The notes: generated by a model from the sequence alone, not told the origin. A stretch of DNA of 64,000 nucleotides from Labrenzia sp. PHM005 (GCF_006517275.1 NZ_CP041191.1:6009001-6073000); one strand, 5' to 3'. Counted from the stretch's first letter, positions 1 to 8,238 are shown. Made by a program: numbers and translations.

Positions 1-138
1 ACGCAGAACTCCGTTTGTGTCCGGCAGGACAACTTCCAGGGTGTCCAGGTCGGAATGCTCTTCCAGAAAGGCTTCGAAGGCCGACTTCCAACCGGGATCT
101 GCCGGATGTTCCAGTATCTGGTGCGGAAGTTCGTTCAT
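1..138 (-). CDS. glutamine synthetase family protein, N-terminal part (cut by window edge)
   Basis: Reading the minus strand from an ATG at 138 gives 46 codons that stay open to the window edge. The peptide begins MNELPHQILEHP and runs on through EVVLPDTNGVLR, which is the N-terminal beta-grasp pattern of glutamine-synthetase-like ligases (acidic helix, then a DxNGxxRGK-type strand). A GAGG lies just upstream of the ATG. It is divergent from the GntR regulator at 287 and is a second ligase beside the complete one at 1126, so a role as a gamma-glutamyl-amine/polyamine ligase is likely. Only the N-terminal tenth is visible, so the exact substrate class cannot be read. Confidence 0.8.
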   Translation of the reverse strand, partial: MNELPHQILEHPADPGWKSAFEAFLEEHSDLDTLEVVLPDTNGVLR

Positions 139-212
139 AGGGCCTCAGCTTTTCCGGTTCACGGCTGTGTCGATGGGGCAGACTGCGACAGCCATTGCGT
201 TCCTGAAAAAAA

Positions 213-221
213 TGTGATCAC
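213..221. promoter_or_regulatory. putative GntR (FCD) operator, site 1
   Basis: The palindromic core TGTGATCAC lies in the 148-bp gap between the divergent ligase (start 138) and GntR gene (start 287). The same core recurs at 1007-1015 ahead of the next ligase gene. GT-N-AC palindromes are usual for FadR/FCD regulators. Assignment to the adjacent regulator is inference. Confidence 0.5.
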
Positions 222-286
222 TTTCCGGCAAGCCTGTCAAGTTACTCTGGCGCTCAACCTGATCTGCCTAGGCAAGGAGGACTGCA

Positions 287-982
287 TTGTCCGCAGACTT
301 GGCAAAAGACACTCCCACACCCCCGACGTCCCCACGCGGCGCGGCACGCGGTCTTGTAGAGGCTGCCGTTCGCACCGGTCTTTTGACCGGCCGCTTCATC
401 CCGGGCAAGGCTGTGACATTGCGGGGTCTTGCTGCTGATCTTGGTGTCAGCCCGATGCCGGTTCGCGAGGTTTTGCAACGGCTGGCAGCCGAAAACGCCC
501 TTGAAGTCAAAGCCAACGGACGGGTGCAAGTACCGGATATGACACCGGCCCGATTTGATGAAGTTCTGAAAGCCCGCCTGCTCCTAGAACCCGAACTGGC
601 CGAACGCGCACTCCCCTTCTTGAAAAGCAAAAACATCAGAGACCTTCAGAAAATCGATGATGATATCGATGCGTGCCTGATTTCAGGGGATGCGGAATCT
701 TACATGCGGCTCAACCACGCTTTTCATTTCCAGATCTACCAAGCGTCCGCGTCACAGGTGTTGCTTCCTTTGGTAGACAGTCTATGGCTGCAATTCGCGC
801 CCTTTATGCGCACCGTCTACGGCCGGGTTGGGACGGCGAGCCTGGAAGACCGGCACAAAGAAGCAATTGAAGCAATGAAGACGCAGGACGCCGCGGCTCT
901 TAAAGCGGCAATCTCGGCCGATATCGAGGACGGTATGGGTTTAATGGGAAAAGCGATACTGGATGCTGCAGGCCCCGCTTGA
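287..982 (+). CDS. GntR-family transcriptional regulator (FCD/FadR subfamily)
   Basis: A 231-residue DNA-binding regulator. The winged helix-turn-helix is at about residues 20-80 (LRGLAADLGVSPMPVREVL is the recognition region) and an all-helical FCD effector domain fills about 88-225, with the NHAFHFQIY helix supplying a metal-binding-type histidine. Translation starts at TTG 287, chosen because AAGGAGG lies at 274-280, six bases upstream. It sits between two glutamine-synthetase-like genes and ahead of an omega-aminotransferase, so it probably senses an amine, polyamine or gamma-glutamyl intermediate and controls both flanking transcripts. Two TGTGATCAC palindromes flank it. The effector is not known. 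Confidence 0.9.
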   Translation: MSADLAKDTPTPPTSPRGAARGLVEAAVRTGLLTGRFIPGKAVTLRGLAADLGVSPMPVREVLQRLAAENALEVKANGRVQVPDMTPARFDEVLKARLLLEPELAERALPFLKSKNIRDLQKIDDDIDACLISGDAESYMRLNHAFHFQIYQASASQVLLPLVDSLWLQFAPFMRTVYGRVGTASLEDRHKEAIEAMKTQDAAALKAAISADIEDGMGLMGKAILDAAGPA

Positions 983-1003
983 ACACATTTCCAGACTGTG
1001 TCA

Positions 1004-1019
1004 TTTTGTGATCACAAAA
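1004..1019. promoter_or_regulatory. putative GntR operator, site 2 (16-bp perfect palindrome)
   Basis: TTTTGTGATCACAAAA is a perfect 16-bp palindrome between the GntR stop and the ligase start at 1126. It shares the TGTGATCAC core with the site at 213-221. Position and symmetry fit autoregulation and control of the downstream ligase-aminotransferase pair. Confidence 0.6.
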
Positions 1020-1125
1020 ATCTCTTGATTGAGAAAATCCGGGACCTTTGGTTTTTGGCAAGGCAGCGTTGGTATGGAACCAGCTTCCACCTACAGACCA
1101 CATCCCCAACCGCCGGAGCCAACCC

Positions 1126-2532
1126 GTGACGGATGAAAAATCAGAATCTGAAACTCTCGATCCTTTGTCGAACCTGCGCGGCGTAAAAGACGTCGATACC
1201 GCTCGAGACTGGCTGAAGGTCAGAAACATTGAGGATATCGAGTGCATCGTTCCGGACCTGGCGGGCGTGGCGCGCGGCAAAATGATGCCGACCGAGAAAT
1301 TCTTCTCCGGCCCTGTCATGACCATGCCAGCCTCGATCTTCGCGCAGACGATTTCCGGTGACTATCCGGAAGACGACGACCGCTTCCAGCACAATCCTAT
1401 CGACGGCGACCTCTTCTTCCGCGCTGACTACAGCACGCTGACATCCGTTCCTTGGGAAAGTGATCCGACAGCGCAGCTTATTCACGATGCCTACACACGC
1501 GAAGGTGCCCCAGTTGAAACCGCACCGCGGAACGTCCTTAAGCGCATCTTGAAACTCTATGACGACAAGGGCTGGAAGCCGGTCGTCGCGCCGGAAATTG
1601 AGTTTTATCTGGTCCGCCCGAACACCGACCCGGATGATCCGTTAGAGCCGCCGACAGGACGGTCCGGGCGGCCGGAAGTTGGCCGGCAGTCTTATTCCAT
1701 TTCGGCTCTCAATGAATTCGACGATCTTATCGACGACATCTATGACCTGTCGGAAAAGCAGGGTCTGGAAATCGACACCTTGATCCACGAAGAAGGTGCC
1801 GCGCAGATGGAAATCAATCTGCGCCACGGCGAACCGCTTGCGCTGGCCGATCAGGTTTTCTTGTTCAAACGCACGATCCGCGAAGCTGCCTTGCGCCACG
1901 GCATGTATGCCACGTTCATGTCCAAACCGATGTCGAACCAGCCCGGTTCTGCCATGCACATCCACCAGTCTGTGCTCGACAAAAACACCGGTCAGAACAT
2001 TTTTGCGGGCGACAACGGAATGGAGACGGAAGCCTTCCTGTCCTTCATTGCCGGCCACCAGACCTATCTGCCGCTGGTCACGCCGATCATGGCGCCCTTT
2101 GTGAACTCTTACCGGCGGTTTTCGAAAACCTCGACCTCTCCGGTGAATGTCTATTGGGGGTATGATAACCGGACCGTCGGTTTGCGTGTCCCGCACTCCA
2201 GCCCGGATGCCCGGCGCCTGGAAAACCGGATCCCCGGCTCCGACGCCAATCCATATCTGGCCATCGCGGCGTCCCTGGCGTGTGGTTATCTCGGCATCGT
2301 AAAAGGCATTAAGCCTGATGCGCCGCGCATGGACGATTGCACGGAATTGGCAAAATCGCTGCCACGTGGCCTGCCGGAAGCACTCACCAAATTCGAAAAC
2401 TCCGATGACATGGTCGAAGTATTTGGCGAAAAGTTCGTCGCCACTTACCGGGCCATCAAATACGAAGAGTTCGAAACCTTCATGTCGGTAATCAGCCCTT
2501 GGGAGCGGGAATACCTCCTGCTCAACGTCTGA
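1126..2532 (+). CDS. glutamine synthetase family protein (probable gamma-glutamylpolyamine synthetase)
   Basis: A 468-residue type I GS-fold ligase. Visible are the N-terminal beta-grasp region (IVPDLAGVARGKMMP), the metal/glutamate-binding EIEFYLV, the GAAQMEINLRHG segment, the ATP/ammonia-site MHIHQSV, and the C-terminal RIPGSDANPYLAIAA. The adenylylation loop tyrosine of GlnA is not apparent. GTG 1126 was preferred over GTG 1048 because CGGAG lies seven bases upstream and the longer N-terminus is unlike the family. It is followed after 31 bp by a class III aminotransferase. In the known Puu and Spu polyamine pathways such ligases attach glutamate to putrescine or spermidine before oxidation; this role is inferred here from context. 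Confidence 0.88.
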   Translation: MTDEKSESETLDPLSNLRGVKDVDTARDWLKVRNIEDIECIVPDLAGVARGKMMPTEKFFSGPVMTMPASIFAQTISGDYPEDDDRFQHNPIDGDLFFRADYSTLTSVPWESDPTAQLIHDAYTREGAPVETAPRNVLKRILKLYDDKGWKPVVAPEIEFYLVRPNTDPDDPLEPPTGRSGRPEVGRQSYSISALNEFDDLIDDIYDLSEKQGLEIDTLIHEEGAAQMEINLRHGEPLALADQVFLFKRTIREAALRHGMYATFMSKPMSNQPGSAMHIHQSVLDKNTGQNIFAGDNGMETEAFLSFIAGHQTYLPLVTPIMAPFVNSYRRFSKTSTSPVNVYWGYDNRTVGLRVPHSSPDARRLENRIPGSDANPYLAIAASLACGYLGIVKGIKPDAPRMDDCTELAKSLPRGLPEALTKFENSDDMVEVFGEKFVATYRAIKYEEFETFMSVISPWEREYLLLNV

Positions 2533-2563
2533 TCACAGCTTATTTTCCCTTGGAGTCTTTGCC

Positions 2564-3958
2564 ATGACGGCCCATTCCAACATCTACCCGACCAAGGCCC
2601 TTCAGGAACTGGACGCGGCCCATCACTGGCACCCGTTTTCCGACATGAAGTCTTTGAACGCGGAAGGCAGCCGGATCATCACCAGCGCGAATGGCGTCTG
2701 GCTGCAAGATTCGGACGGCAAACAAATCCTGGATGGCATGGCGGGTCTTTGGTGTGTCCAGGTGGGCCATGGCCGCTCGGAAATCACCGAAGCGGTTACC
2801 AAGCAGATGAACGAGTTGGCCTATTACAACACGTTCTTCAAGACGACCCACCCGCCGGCCATCGCGCTTTCTGAAAAGCTGGCAAAGCTTGCACCAGATC
2901 ACATCAACACGGTGTTTTATTGCTCGTCCGGCTCGGAAGCCAACGACACGGTCTTCCGGATGGTCCGTACCTATTGGGACAAGATGGGCAAGGCGGACAA
3001 AAAGGTGATCATCGGCCGCTGGAACGGCTATCACGGCTCCACCCTGGCCGGTACCAGCCTTGGCGGCATGAAGGCCATGCATGCGCAAGGCGATTTGCCG
3101 GTATCCGGTGTTCATCACATCGATCAGCCCTACTGGTTCGGTGAAGGTCAGGATATGAACCCGGATGAGTTCGGTATTCACATCGCCCGCAAGCTGGAAC
3201 AGGCCATTGATGAAATCGGCGAAGACAAGGTTGCCGCCTTTATTGCCGAACCGATCCAAGGCGCCGGTGGTGTTATCATCCCGCCCGACACCTACTGGCC
3301 GGAAATCAAACGCATTTTGGATGAACGCGATATCCTGTTTGTCTCTGACGAAGTCATTTGCGGTTTTGGCCGTTTGGGTGAATGGTTCGGTTCCACCTTC
3401 TACGGCATGAAACCGGACCTGATGCCGATCGCCAAAGGCCTGACCTCAGGCTATCTGCCGATGGGCGGTGTCATGGTGTCTGACAGGGTCGCCGAAGGTT
3501 TGATGAACGCCGGGGACGATTTCAACCATGGCTACACCTATTCCGGTCACCCGGTTTGTGCGGCTGCCGCCCTTGCCAATCTTGAGATCATCGAACGCGA
3601 AGGCCTTGTCGACCGGGTCAAGAATGACATTGGCCCCTACCTCAAAGAGCGCTGGTTGAAGCTGGTCGAGCACGAACTCGTCGGCGAAGCCCGCATGACC
3701 GGGCTGGTTGGCGCGTTGGAACTGGTTCCCGACAAGAACAACCTCACCAAGAAATTCTCCGACGTTGGTGTGCCCGGAAATCTCTGCCGCGACATTTCCT
3801 TCGAACACGGCATGGTCATGCGCGCGGTCCGCGACAGCATGATCATCTCCCCGCCGCTGGTCCTGTCACACGAGGAAGCCGATCACCTGGTAGCAACAGC
3901 TGAGAAAACGCTGAACGATACCTATCGGATTCTGAAACGGGACGGTTGGCTGAGCTAA
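2564..3958 (+). CDS. class III omega-aminotransferase (SpuC-like, putrescine/amine:pyruvate type)
   Basis: A 464-residue PLP enzyme of fold type I. The phosphate-binding SSGSEANDT is at 121-129, the aromatic-stacking WNGYHG at about 153, the ring-nitrogen Asp at 262 (SDEVICGFGR) and the Schiff-base Lys at 291 (PIAKGLTSG). The GHGRSEI and YNTFF segments are typical of the beta-alanine/putrescine:pyruvate aminotransferase group. It follows the gamma-glutamyl ligase by 31 bp and is probably co-transcribed, so the likely substrate is putrescine or a related diamine with pyruvate as acceptor. Beta-alanine or another omega-amine cannot be excluded. Confidence 0.88.
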   Translation: MTAHSNIYPTKALQELDAAHHWHPFSDMKSLNAEGSRIITSANGVWLQDSDGKQILDGMAGLWCVQVGHGRSEITEAVTKQMNELAYYNTFFKTTHPPAIALSEKLAKLAPDHINTVFYCSSGSEANDTVFRMVRTYWDKMGKADKKVIIGRWNGYHGSTLAGTSLGGMKAMHAQGDLPVSGVHHIDQPYWFGEGQDMNPDEFGIHIARKLEQAIDEIGEDKVAAFIAEPIQGAGGVIIPPDTYWPEIKRILDERDILFVSDEVICGFGRLGEWFGSTFYGMKPDLMPIAKGLTSGYLPMGGVMVSDRVAEGLMNAGDDFNHGYTYSGHPVCAAAALANLEIIEREGLVDRVKNDIGPYLKERWLKLVEHELVGEARMTGLVGALELVPDKNNLTKKFSDVGVPGNLCRDISFEHGMVMRAVRDSMIISPPLVLSHEEADHLVATAEKTLNDTYRILKRDGWLS

Positions 3959-3965
3959 GCCCAGA

Positions 3966-3991
3966 GTGGCGGCTTTTGAAAAAGCCGCCAC
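3966..3991 (+). terminator. stem-loop terminator after aminotransferase
   Basis: GTGGCGGCTTTT and AAAAGCCGCCAC form a 12-bp stem. There is no long T tract after it; it lies between convergent genes and may serve both. Confidence 0.6.
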
Positions 3992-4024
3992 CTAACCTCG
4001 AACTTGCATAGGAATGCGTTGGTC

Positions 4025-4288
4025 TCAGAAGTGCTTGTGATTGCCGCTTGTTAGGTGGTGTTCAGCATTTTCGTCTTCGACACTTGCATGTGAATTTCCT
4101 TGAGCTTGGAAATCACGGTAGGGAGACCCGTTTTGCAATGGCTGAGCTGGTTTGGAGACCTTGAAGTCGCCGTGTGCTTTTCCCGGATTTGTGGCCCTCA
4201 CAAAGACTGCAAATCCGACTAGGAATATGGTCAGGCCAATCCAAACCGGAACAGGAATAGCCAATAGTTTTTCGATCGTTTCAATCAT
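4025..4288 (-). CDS. small single-pass membrane protein of unknown function
   Basis: An 87-residue protein with one hydrophobic segment at about residues 12-31 (PVPVWIGLTIFLVGFAVFV) and a hydrophilic tail rich in His, Asn and Asp. No family was recognised. The ATG at 4288 has only a distant AGGATGG upstream, so the start is not firm. It sits alone between the amine locus and the AmpR-like gene. It could be a real small envelope protein; coding evidence is the clean membrane segment and absence of a competing gene. Confidence 0.5.
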   Translation of the reverse strand: MIETIEKLLAIPVPVWIGLTIFLVGFAVFVRATNPGKAHGDFKVSKPAQPLQNGSPYRDFQAQGNSHASVEDENAEHHLTSGNHKHF

Positions 4289-4346
4289 TGTTGTCAGCCC
4301 ATCCTGTTGAAAGACCTTAGGTATATCAGGTTGATACTTAATAATT

Positions 4347-5219
4347 TCAATCTATAGATGTACTGACTGCGATCCAGTCTCTGAACTGCCGCATCGCTCC
4401 TGTCTCTTTCCGGGACTTGAGCCAGGTCAGCCAATAACGCCCCAGAGATACCGACTGCGGAAACGGCTGCACCAATTGACCTGAACTCAGTTCTTCCTGA
4501 AACATTGCCACTGGTACCAAAGCAACACCGACCCCTTGGGCGGCAGCCCCTGCCATTGCGATTGAAGAATCAAACACCCATCCTCTCGGGGCGGGCGGCT
4601 CAACACCTGCTGCCTGAAACCATCGGCTCCACTCGTCATGACGGTAAGACCGCAGCAGTGGTAAGGACTTCAGGTCCGAAGGCTCCTTCAGATCCCGCGC
4701 CAGGTCAGATGCACAAATTGGAGACAAGGGCGCTTCGATGAGCGGTATGGCATTGGTGCTGTGCCAAGCGCCATCACCGAAACGGATGAAATAATCGAGA
4801 CCGTCTTCCAAAAAATCTGCACGGTTGTTGTTTGTTTTCAAGCGGACATCCACGTCCGGATAGATTTGCGAGAACTCTTTCAGCCGGGCGATCAGCCAGC
4901 CATTGGCAAAGGTCGAAACAACGCCGATTGTCAAAACCTCTTGGAAATTACCGTGTTCGAACCGGCTCAGCGCTGCGCTCATCCGATTGAACGCATCGTT
5001 TAAAACTGGCAGCAATGTCTGTCCTTCATCGGTCAGCACCACTCCGCGCGGCAAACGGTCGAACAATGAAATCCCAAGGACGGCTTCCAGCGATTTGACC
5101 TGATGGCTAACAGCGGTCTGAGACACCCTGAGTTCCAGACCCGCCTTGGTAAAGCTGCCAAGCCGGGCAGACGCCTCAAAAGCGCGCAGAGCATTGAGCG
5201 GCAGTTGCGATACGTTCAT
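4347..5219 (-). CDS. LysR-family regulator, AmpR/GcvA-like
   Basis: A 290-residue LysR regulator. The N-terminal winged helix (LPLNALRAFEASARLGSFTKAG, read as two adjoining parts) and the recognition helix VSQTAVSHQVKSLE are at about 7-45. The effector domain carries segments characteristic of AmpR-type proteins: VLNDAFNRM, IGVVSTFANGWL, NNNRADFLEDGLDY, LLRSYRHDEWSRW and GRYWLTWLKSR. It is divergent from a class A beta-lactamase with a 185-bp shared promoter region, the classical AmpR arrangement, so it probably controls that gene in response to peptidoglycan fragments. No AmpG or AmpD is in the window. Whether induction is actually muropeptide-dependent is inference. Confidence 0.88.
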   Translation of the reverse strand: MNVSQLPLNALRAFEASARLGSFTKAGLELRVSQTAVSHQVKSLEAVLGISLFDRLPRGVVLTDEGQTLLPVLNDAFNRMSAALSRFEHGNFQEVLTIGVVSTFANGWLIARLKEFSQIYPDVDVRLKTNNNRADFLEDGLDYFIRFGDGAWHSTNAIPLIEAPLSPICASDLARDLKEPSDLKSLPLLRSYRHDEWSRWFQAAGVEPPAPRGWVFDSSIAMAGAAAQGVGVALVPVAMFQEELSSGQLVQPFPQSVSLGRYWLTWLKSRKETGAMRQFRDWIAVSTSID

Positions 5220-5351
5220 CTGAATTCACCGGGCCTTGTCACTTAAATTTCCGGCGGGCTTTTAGCCCAAGATTTTCTCATGCCTAATCCGAGAAACCAT
5301 CATTTGTCGATCCCTCAAGTTCTTCGCATAGTCCGCCCACCGATCGGATTT

Positions 5352-5373
5352 GCTTCAGAACCGCGGCTGAAGC
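5352..5373. promoter_or_regulatory. inverted repeat in regulator/beta-lactamase intergenic region
   Basis: GCTTCAG and CTGAAGC are perfect 7-bp arms separated by eight bases, ending 31 bp before the beta-lactamase ATG. It could be a regulator site or a 5-prime leader hairpin; no firm match to a LysR T-N11-A box was established. Confidence 0.3.
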
Positions 5374-5404
5374 CTCCCAAACTTGAGATGATTGGACACT
5401 TCTT

Positions 5405-6298
5405 ATGATGTTTCGAAAACCGCTCTCACTTGGCGCAGCAGCGCTTCTGCTTGCCCTGATTGGAGTGCCGCCAGCCCTTGCTACCGAGTTCAACCCCGCC
5501 CCCCTCCAAAAGGCTGCAAACGAAATTGAAAACAGGTTGAAAACCCGCATCGGGATCGCAGTCTATGATCCGGAAAATGCGATTGAGTGGGACTATAATG
5601 GCGACCAGCGCTTTCCCATGAACAGCACCATGAAGGCGTTTGCCTGCGCTACTCTCCTTCACCAGGTCGACACCGGCAAAAGCGATCTTGGTCAGCCGGT
5701 TGCGATTGAAGAAGACATGATCGTCAAACATTCGCCGGTGACGAAGGACCACATTGGCTCTTCAAATCTAACCTATGCGGACCTGTGTGAAGCCACCGTC
5801 ACGACCAGCGACAACACGGCTGCGAATCTTGTTCTTCAAGAACTCGGCGGACCTGCCGGATTGACGGCCTTTATGCGATCGGTCGGCGATCAAATAACCC
5901 GGCTTGATCGCTACGAACCAACACTTAATGAAGGAACACCGGGCGATCCACGGGATACGACCACACCACGTGCGGCGGCAGAAACACTGTATAAACTGGT
6001 CTTTTCAAATGCCTTGTCAGATGCGTCCCGCAACAAACTCGCCGGTTGGCTTGAAGGCAATTTGGTCGGCGATTCCACACTCCGTGCCGGCCTACCGGAA
6101 GGGTGGAGGATTGGCGACAAGACCGGCGCCGGTGCCTATGGATCGCGCGGCAACATAGCGATCATCTGGCCGCCAAACCGCAAACCTCTCGCACTCGTGG
6201 TGTATCTGACGGAAAACAAGGCTGCCTTTAAGGTCCGCAACAAGGCAATTGCCGAAGTTGGTGCCGCTTTTGCTAGGTCACTGGAGGCTACACACTAA
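5405..6298 (+). CDS. bla: class A beta-lactamase
   Basis: A 297-residue secreted serine beta-lactamase. A signal peptide occupies about 1-27 (hydrophobic core, cut near PALA-TEF). All class A motifs are present: S74-T-M-K77 (nucleophile and general base Lys), S135-D-N137, the omega-loop RYEPTLNE with E171, and K239-T-G241. Cys81 and Cys128 fall where the TEM-type disulfide (Ambler 77-123) lies. It should hydrolyse penicillins and possibly cephalosporins in the periplasm; the spectrum cannot be read. A second ATG at 5408 is an alternative start. Divergent AmpR-like regulation is expected. Confidence 0.95.
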   Translation: MMFRKPLSLGAAALLLALIGVPPALATEFNPAPLQKAANEIENRLKTRIGIAVYDPENAIEWDYNGDQRFPMNSTMKAFACATLLHQVDTGKSDLGQPVAIEEDMIVKHSPVTKDHIGSSNLTYADLCEATVTTSDNTAANLVLQELGGPAGLTAFMRSVGDQITRLDRYEPTLNEGTPGDPRDTTTPRAAAETLYKLVFSNALSDASRNKLAGWLEGNLVGDSTLRAGLPEGWRIGDKTGAGAYGSRGNIAIIWPPNRKPLALVVYLTENKAAFKVRNKAIAEVGAAFARSLEATH

Positions 6299-6315
6299 AA
6301 CGCAGAGGACATGAT

Positions 6316-6352
6316 AACCTTGCTCCGACTTGCCCAATCTGGAGCAAGGTTT
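6316..6352 (+). terminator. terminator after beta-lactamase
   Basis: AACCTTGCTCC and GGAGCAAGGTT form an 11-bp stem with a 14-base loop, followed by a short T run. Confidence 0.65.
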
Positions 6353-6405
6353 CGAGAATCCAATCAGCTAAATTTCCAATTGTTTTCAGTTTTTCTCATC
6401 CCCGC

Positions 6406-6434
6406 TGTCGGATAAGGTTCAAGCCATTCGTTCC
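6406..6434 (+). promoter_or_regulatory. putative ECF sigma promoter P1 (TGTCGGA-N16-CGTTCC)
   Basis: TGTCGGA at 6406-6412 and CGTTCC at 6429-6434 are 16 bases apart, about 27 bp upstream of the DGPF gene ATG. The same pair at the same spacing occurs at 8165-8193. Such TGTCG/CGT boxes are the kind expected for ECF sigma factors, and the ECF gene lies in this operon. Confidence 0.7.
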
Positions 6435-6461
6435 TTGGTCACCTAAACGGAGGATGACCCA

Positions 6462-6890
6462 ATGCTTTTTTCGATCCTGATTTACAATGATGAGAGCTTC
6501 GCAGATGCTCTCAGCAAGGCCGAAATGGATGAGCTGATGAGCAAACACGGCGATTTTCACCGTCACACCAAAACCGACAAAAGTTTTGGCGCAGCGGTCA
6601 AACTGATGTCGACCGGAACTGCCGTGACGATGCATCGAGAGAACGACGATGTGCTGGTGACTGACGGCCCATTTGCGGAGACCAAGGAACAGTTTCTTGG
6701 TTTTTATCTGGTCGATTATCCGACCCTCAATGAGGCTATGGAAGCGGTGAAGTTGTTGCCGATTGAATATGGCAGAGTTGAAGTCAGGCCGGTCGAGTTT
6801 TTTGAAGGCGCTGACTACAAAAATGGCGAGCGAATGGTCGTGAACGAGGCCTTTCTGGAAGATGTCGATTCCATGCCCGAGCAGGTTTAA
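6462..6890 (+). CDS. DGPF (YCII-related) domain protein
   Basis: A 142-residue protein with the family signature DGPF at 68-71 inside VLVTDGPFAETKEQFLGFYLVD, and a ferredoxin-like YCII fold predicted over about 1-118. GGAGG precedes the ATG by seven bases. It is directly upstream of an ECF42-type sigma factor; DGPF proteins are the known conserved neighbours of that sigma group and are usually targets of it. Its biochemical activity is not established. Confidence 0.88.
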   Translation: MLFSILIYNDESFADALSKAEMDELMSKHGDFHRHTKTDKSFGAAVKLMSTGTAVTMHRENDDVLVTDGPFAETKEQFLGFYLVDYPTLNEAMEAVKLLPIEYGRVEVRPVEFFEGADYKNGERMVVNEAFLEDVDSMPEQV

Positions 6891-6904
6891 GGGGTCGCGG
6901 GCAG

Positions 6905-8152
6905 TTGCCGCACATGCACGGAGCCTGGCTCTCCACACATGTCAAAGCAGCCCGGCCACGGGTGTTGGCCGCGCTCAACCGCTATTTTCAAGACATTGAT
7001 CTCGCTGAAGATGCCTTTCAGGAAGCCTCTATCCGCGCGGTCAAGACTTGGAGCGATGAAACGCTCCCCAAGGACCCCGTTGCATGGCTGATTGTCGCTG
7101 GACGCAATTACGGCATTGACCAGATCCGAAAGCGAAAGCGCGAGGCCCTGACATCTCCTGAAACGTTCGAACCAATTCCCGATGAGACATATCTCTCGGA
7201 CGACATGCCAGGCGCACTCGATCAAGCCCATTTCCGGGACGATGTTGTCCGGCTCCTCTTTACGTGTTGCCACCCGATTTTGCGCAAGGACCAGCAAATT
7301 GCTTTGGCGCTCAAGATTGTCGCCGGTCTGTCAGTCGATGAAATTGCGCGGGCGTTCCTGGTCCAACCCAAAACGATGGAACAACGAATTACCCGGGCGA
7401 AGAAGAAAATACAGGCCGCAAAACTAAGCTATGAGGAGCCCGATGCGACCCAACGCACCGAAAGGCTGCAATCGGTGGCAAATGCCATCTATCTGGTGTT
7501 CAACGAAGGTTATTCGGCGTCTCAGGGTGAAGCTATCATCCGGGAAACGCTGTGCGATGAAGCTATCCGCCTAGCGCGGTTGCTGGTGCGCCTGTTTCCG
7601 GAAGAACCGGAACTCAAGGGGCTGCTGTCCCTCTGCCTTGTCCAGCATTCCCGAAGCACTGCCCGTGTGAGCGAAGACGGCATGCCAATCACATTGGACG
7701 AGCAGGACCGCAACCTTTGGGACAAAAACCGGATTGCTGAGGGGACCGTTCTTCTCGAAACAGCGCTTTTGAAACACGCTCCCGGCCCGCTTCAAATCGA
7801 GGCGGCCATTGCGGCAACCCATGCCCGGGCAAAAACCTATAAGGAAACCGACTGGGCGGAAATCGAGCGTCTTTACCGGGCGCTTGACCACATTCGCCCC
7901 TCCCCGGTCGTCAAACTGAACAGGGCAGTCGTTCTCGCCAAAATCAACGGACAGGAGGCCGCTTTACGCCAGCTGGAACCGCTGGCCAGTTCCCTGTCGC
8001 GCTATGCCAGCTTTCACGCGGCCAAAGCGACCCTGCTCGCAGAAACCGGAAACAGTGATGCCGCCAAATCAGCCTTCGAAGAGGCAATCAAATTGGCGGG
8101 CACAGAAACCGAACGCGCGCACCTTCTGAAGCAACTAAAAAATCTCAAATAA
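6905..8152 (+). CDS. ECF42-type RNA polymerase sigma factor with C-terminal TPR-like extension
   Basis: A 415-residue sigma factor. Sigma-2 is at about 15-85 (DLAEDAFQEASIRAVKTW), sigma-4 at about 125-185 (LSVDEIARAFLVQPKTMEQR is the recognition helix pair), and the remaining 220 residues are helical repeats with TPR-like spacing (YNEGY-type segment FNEGYSA, then ARLLVRLFPEEPE, LNRAVVLAKING). No anti-sigma gene is adjacent; in this group the C-terminal extension is thought to control activity. TTG 6905 has AAGGGG ten bases upstream; ATG 6914 is the alternative. It follows the DGPF gene by 14 bp and probably transcribes P1 and P2. Confidence 0.88.
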   Translation: MPHMHGAWLSTHVKAARPRVLAALNRYFQDIDLAEDAFQEASIRAVKTWSDETLPKDPVAWLIVAGRNYGIDQIRKRKREALTSPETFEPIPDETYLSDDMPGALDQAHFRDDVVRLLFTCCHPILRKDQQIALALKIVAGLSVDEIARAFLVQPKTMEQRITRAKKKIQAAKLSYEEPDATQRTERLQSVANAIYLVFNEGYSASQGEAIIRETLCDEAIRLARLLVRLFPEEPELKGLLSLCLVQHSRSTARVSEDGMPITLDEQDRNLWDKNRIAEGTVLLETALLKHAPGPLQIEAAIAATHARAKTYKETDWAEIERLYRALDHIRPSPVVKLNRAVVLAKINGQEAALRQLEPLASSLSRYASFHAAKATLLAETGNSDAAKSAFEEAIKLAGTETERAHLLKQLKNLK

Positions 8153-8164
8153 TTTTCTCGACCC

Positions 8165-8193
8165 TGTCGGATTTGCTAAATCGCCGCCGTCCT
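8165..8193 (+). promoter_or_regulatory. putative ECF sigma promoter P2 (TGTCGGA-N16-CGTCCT)
   Basis: TGTCGGA at 8165-8171 and CGTCCT at 8188-8193, spacing 16, ahead of the VOC gene and just after the sigma factor stop. It matches P1 in both boxes and spacing. Confidence 0.7.
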
Positions 8194-8238
8194 CTGACCA
8201 CCTGGATCAACCAGGACACAAAGTTAAGAGGACGAGAC

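Noticed and set aside
1048..1125. Upstream extension of the GS-like gene
   Set aside because: No ribosome site and the extra residues are not family-like; GTG 1126 has CGGAG upstream.
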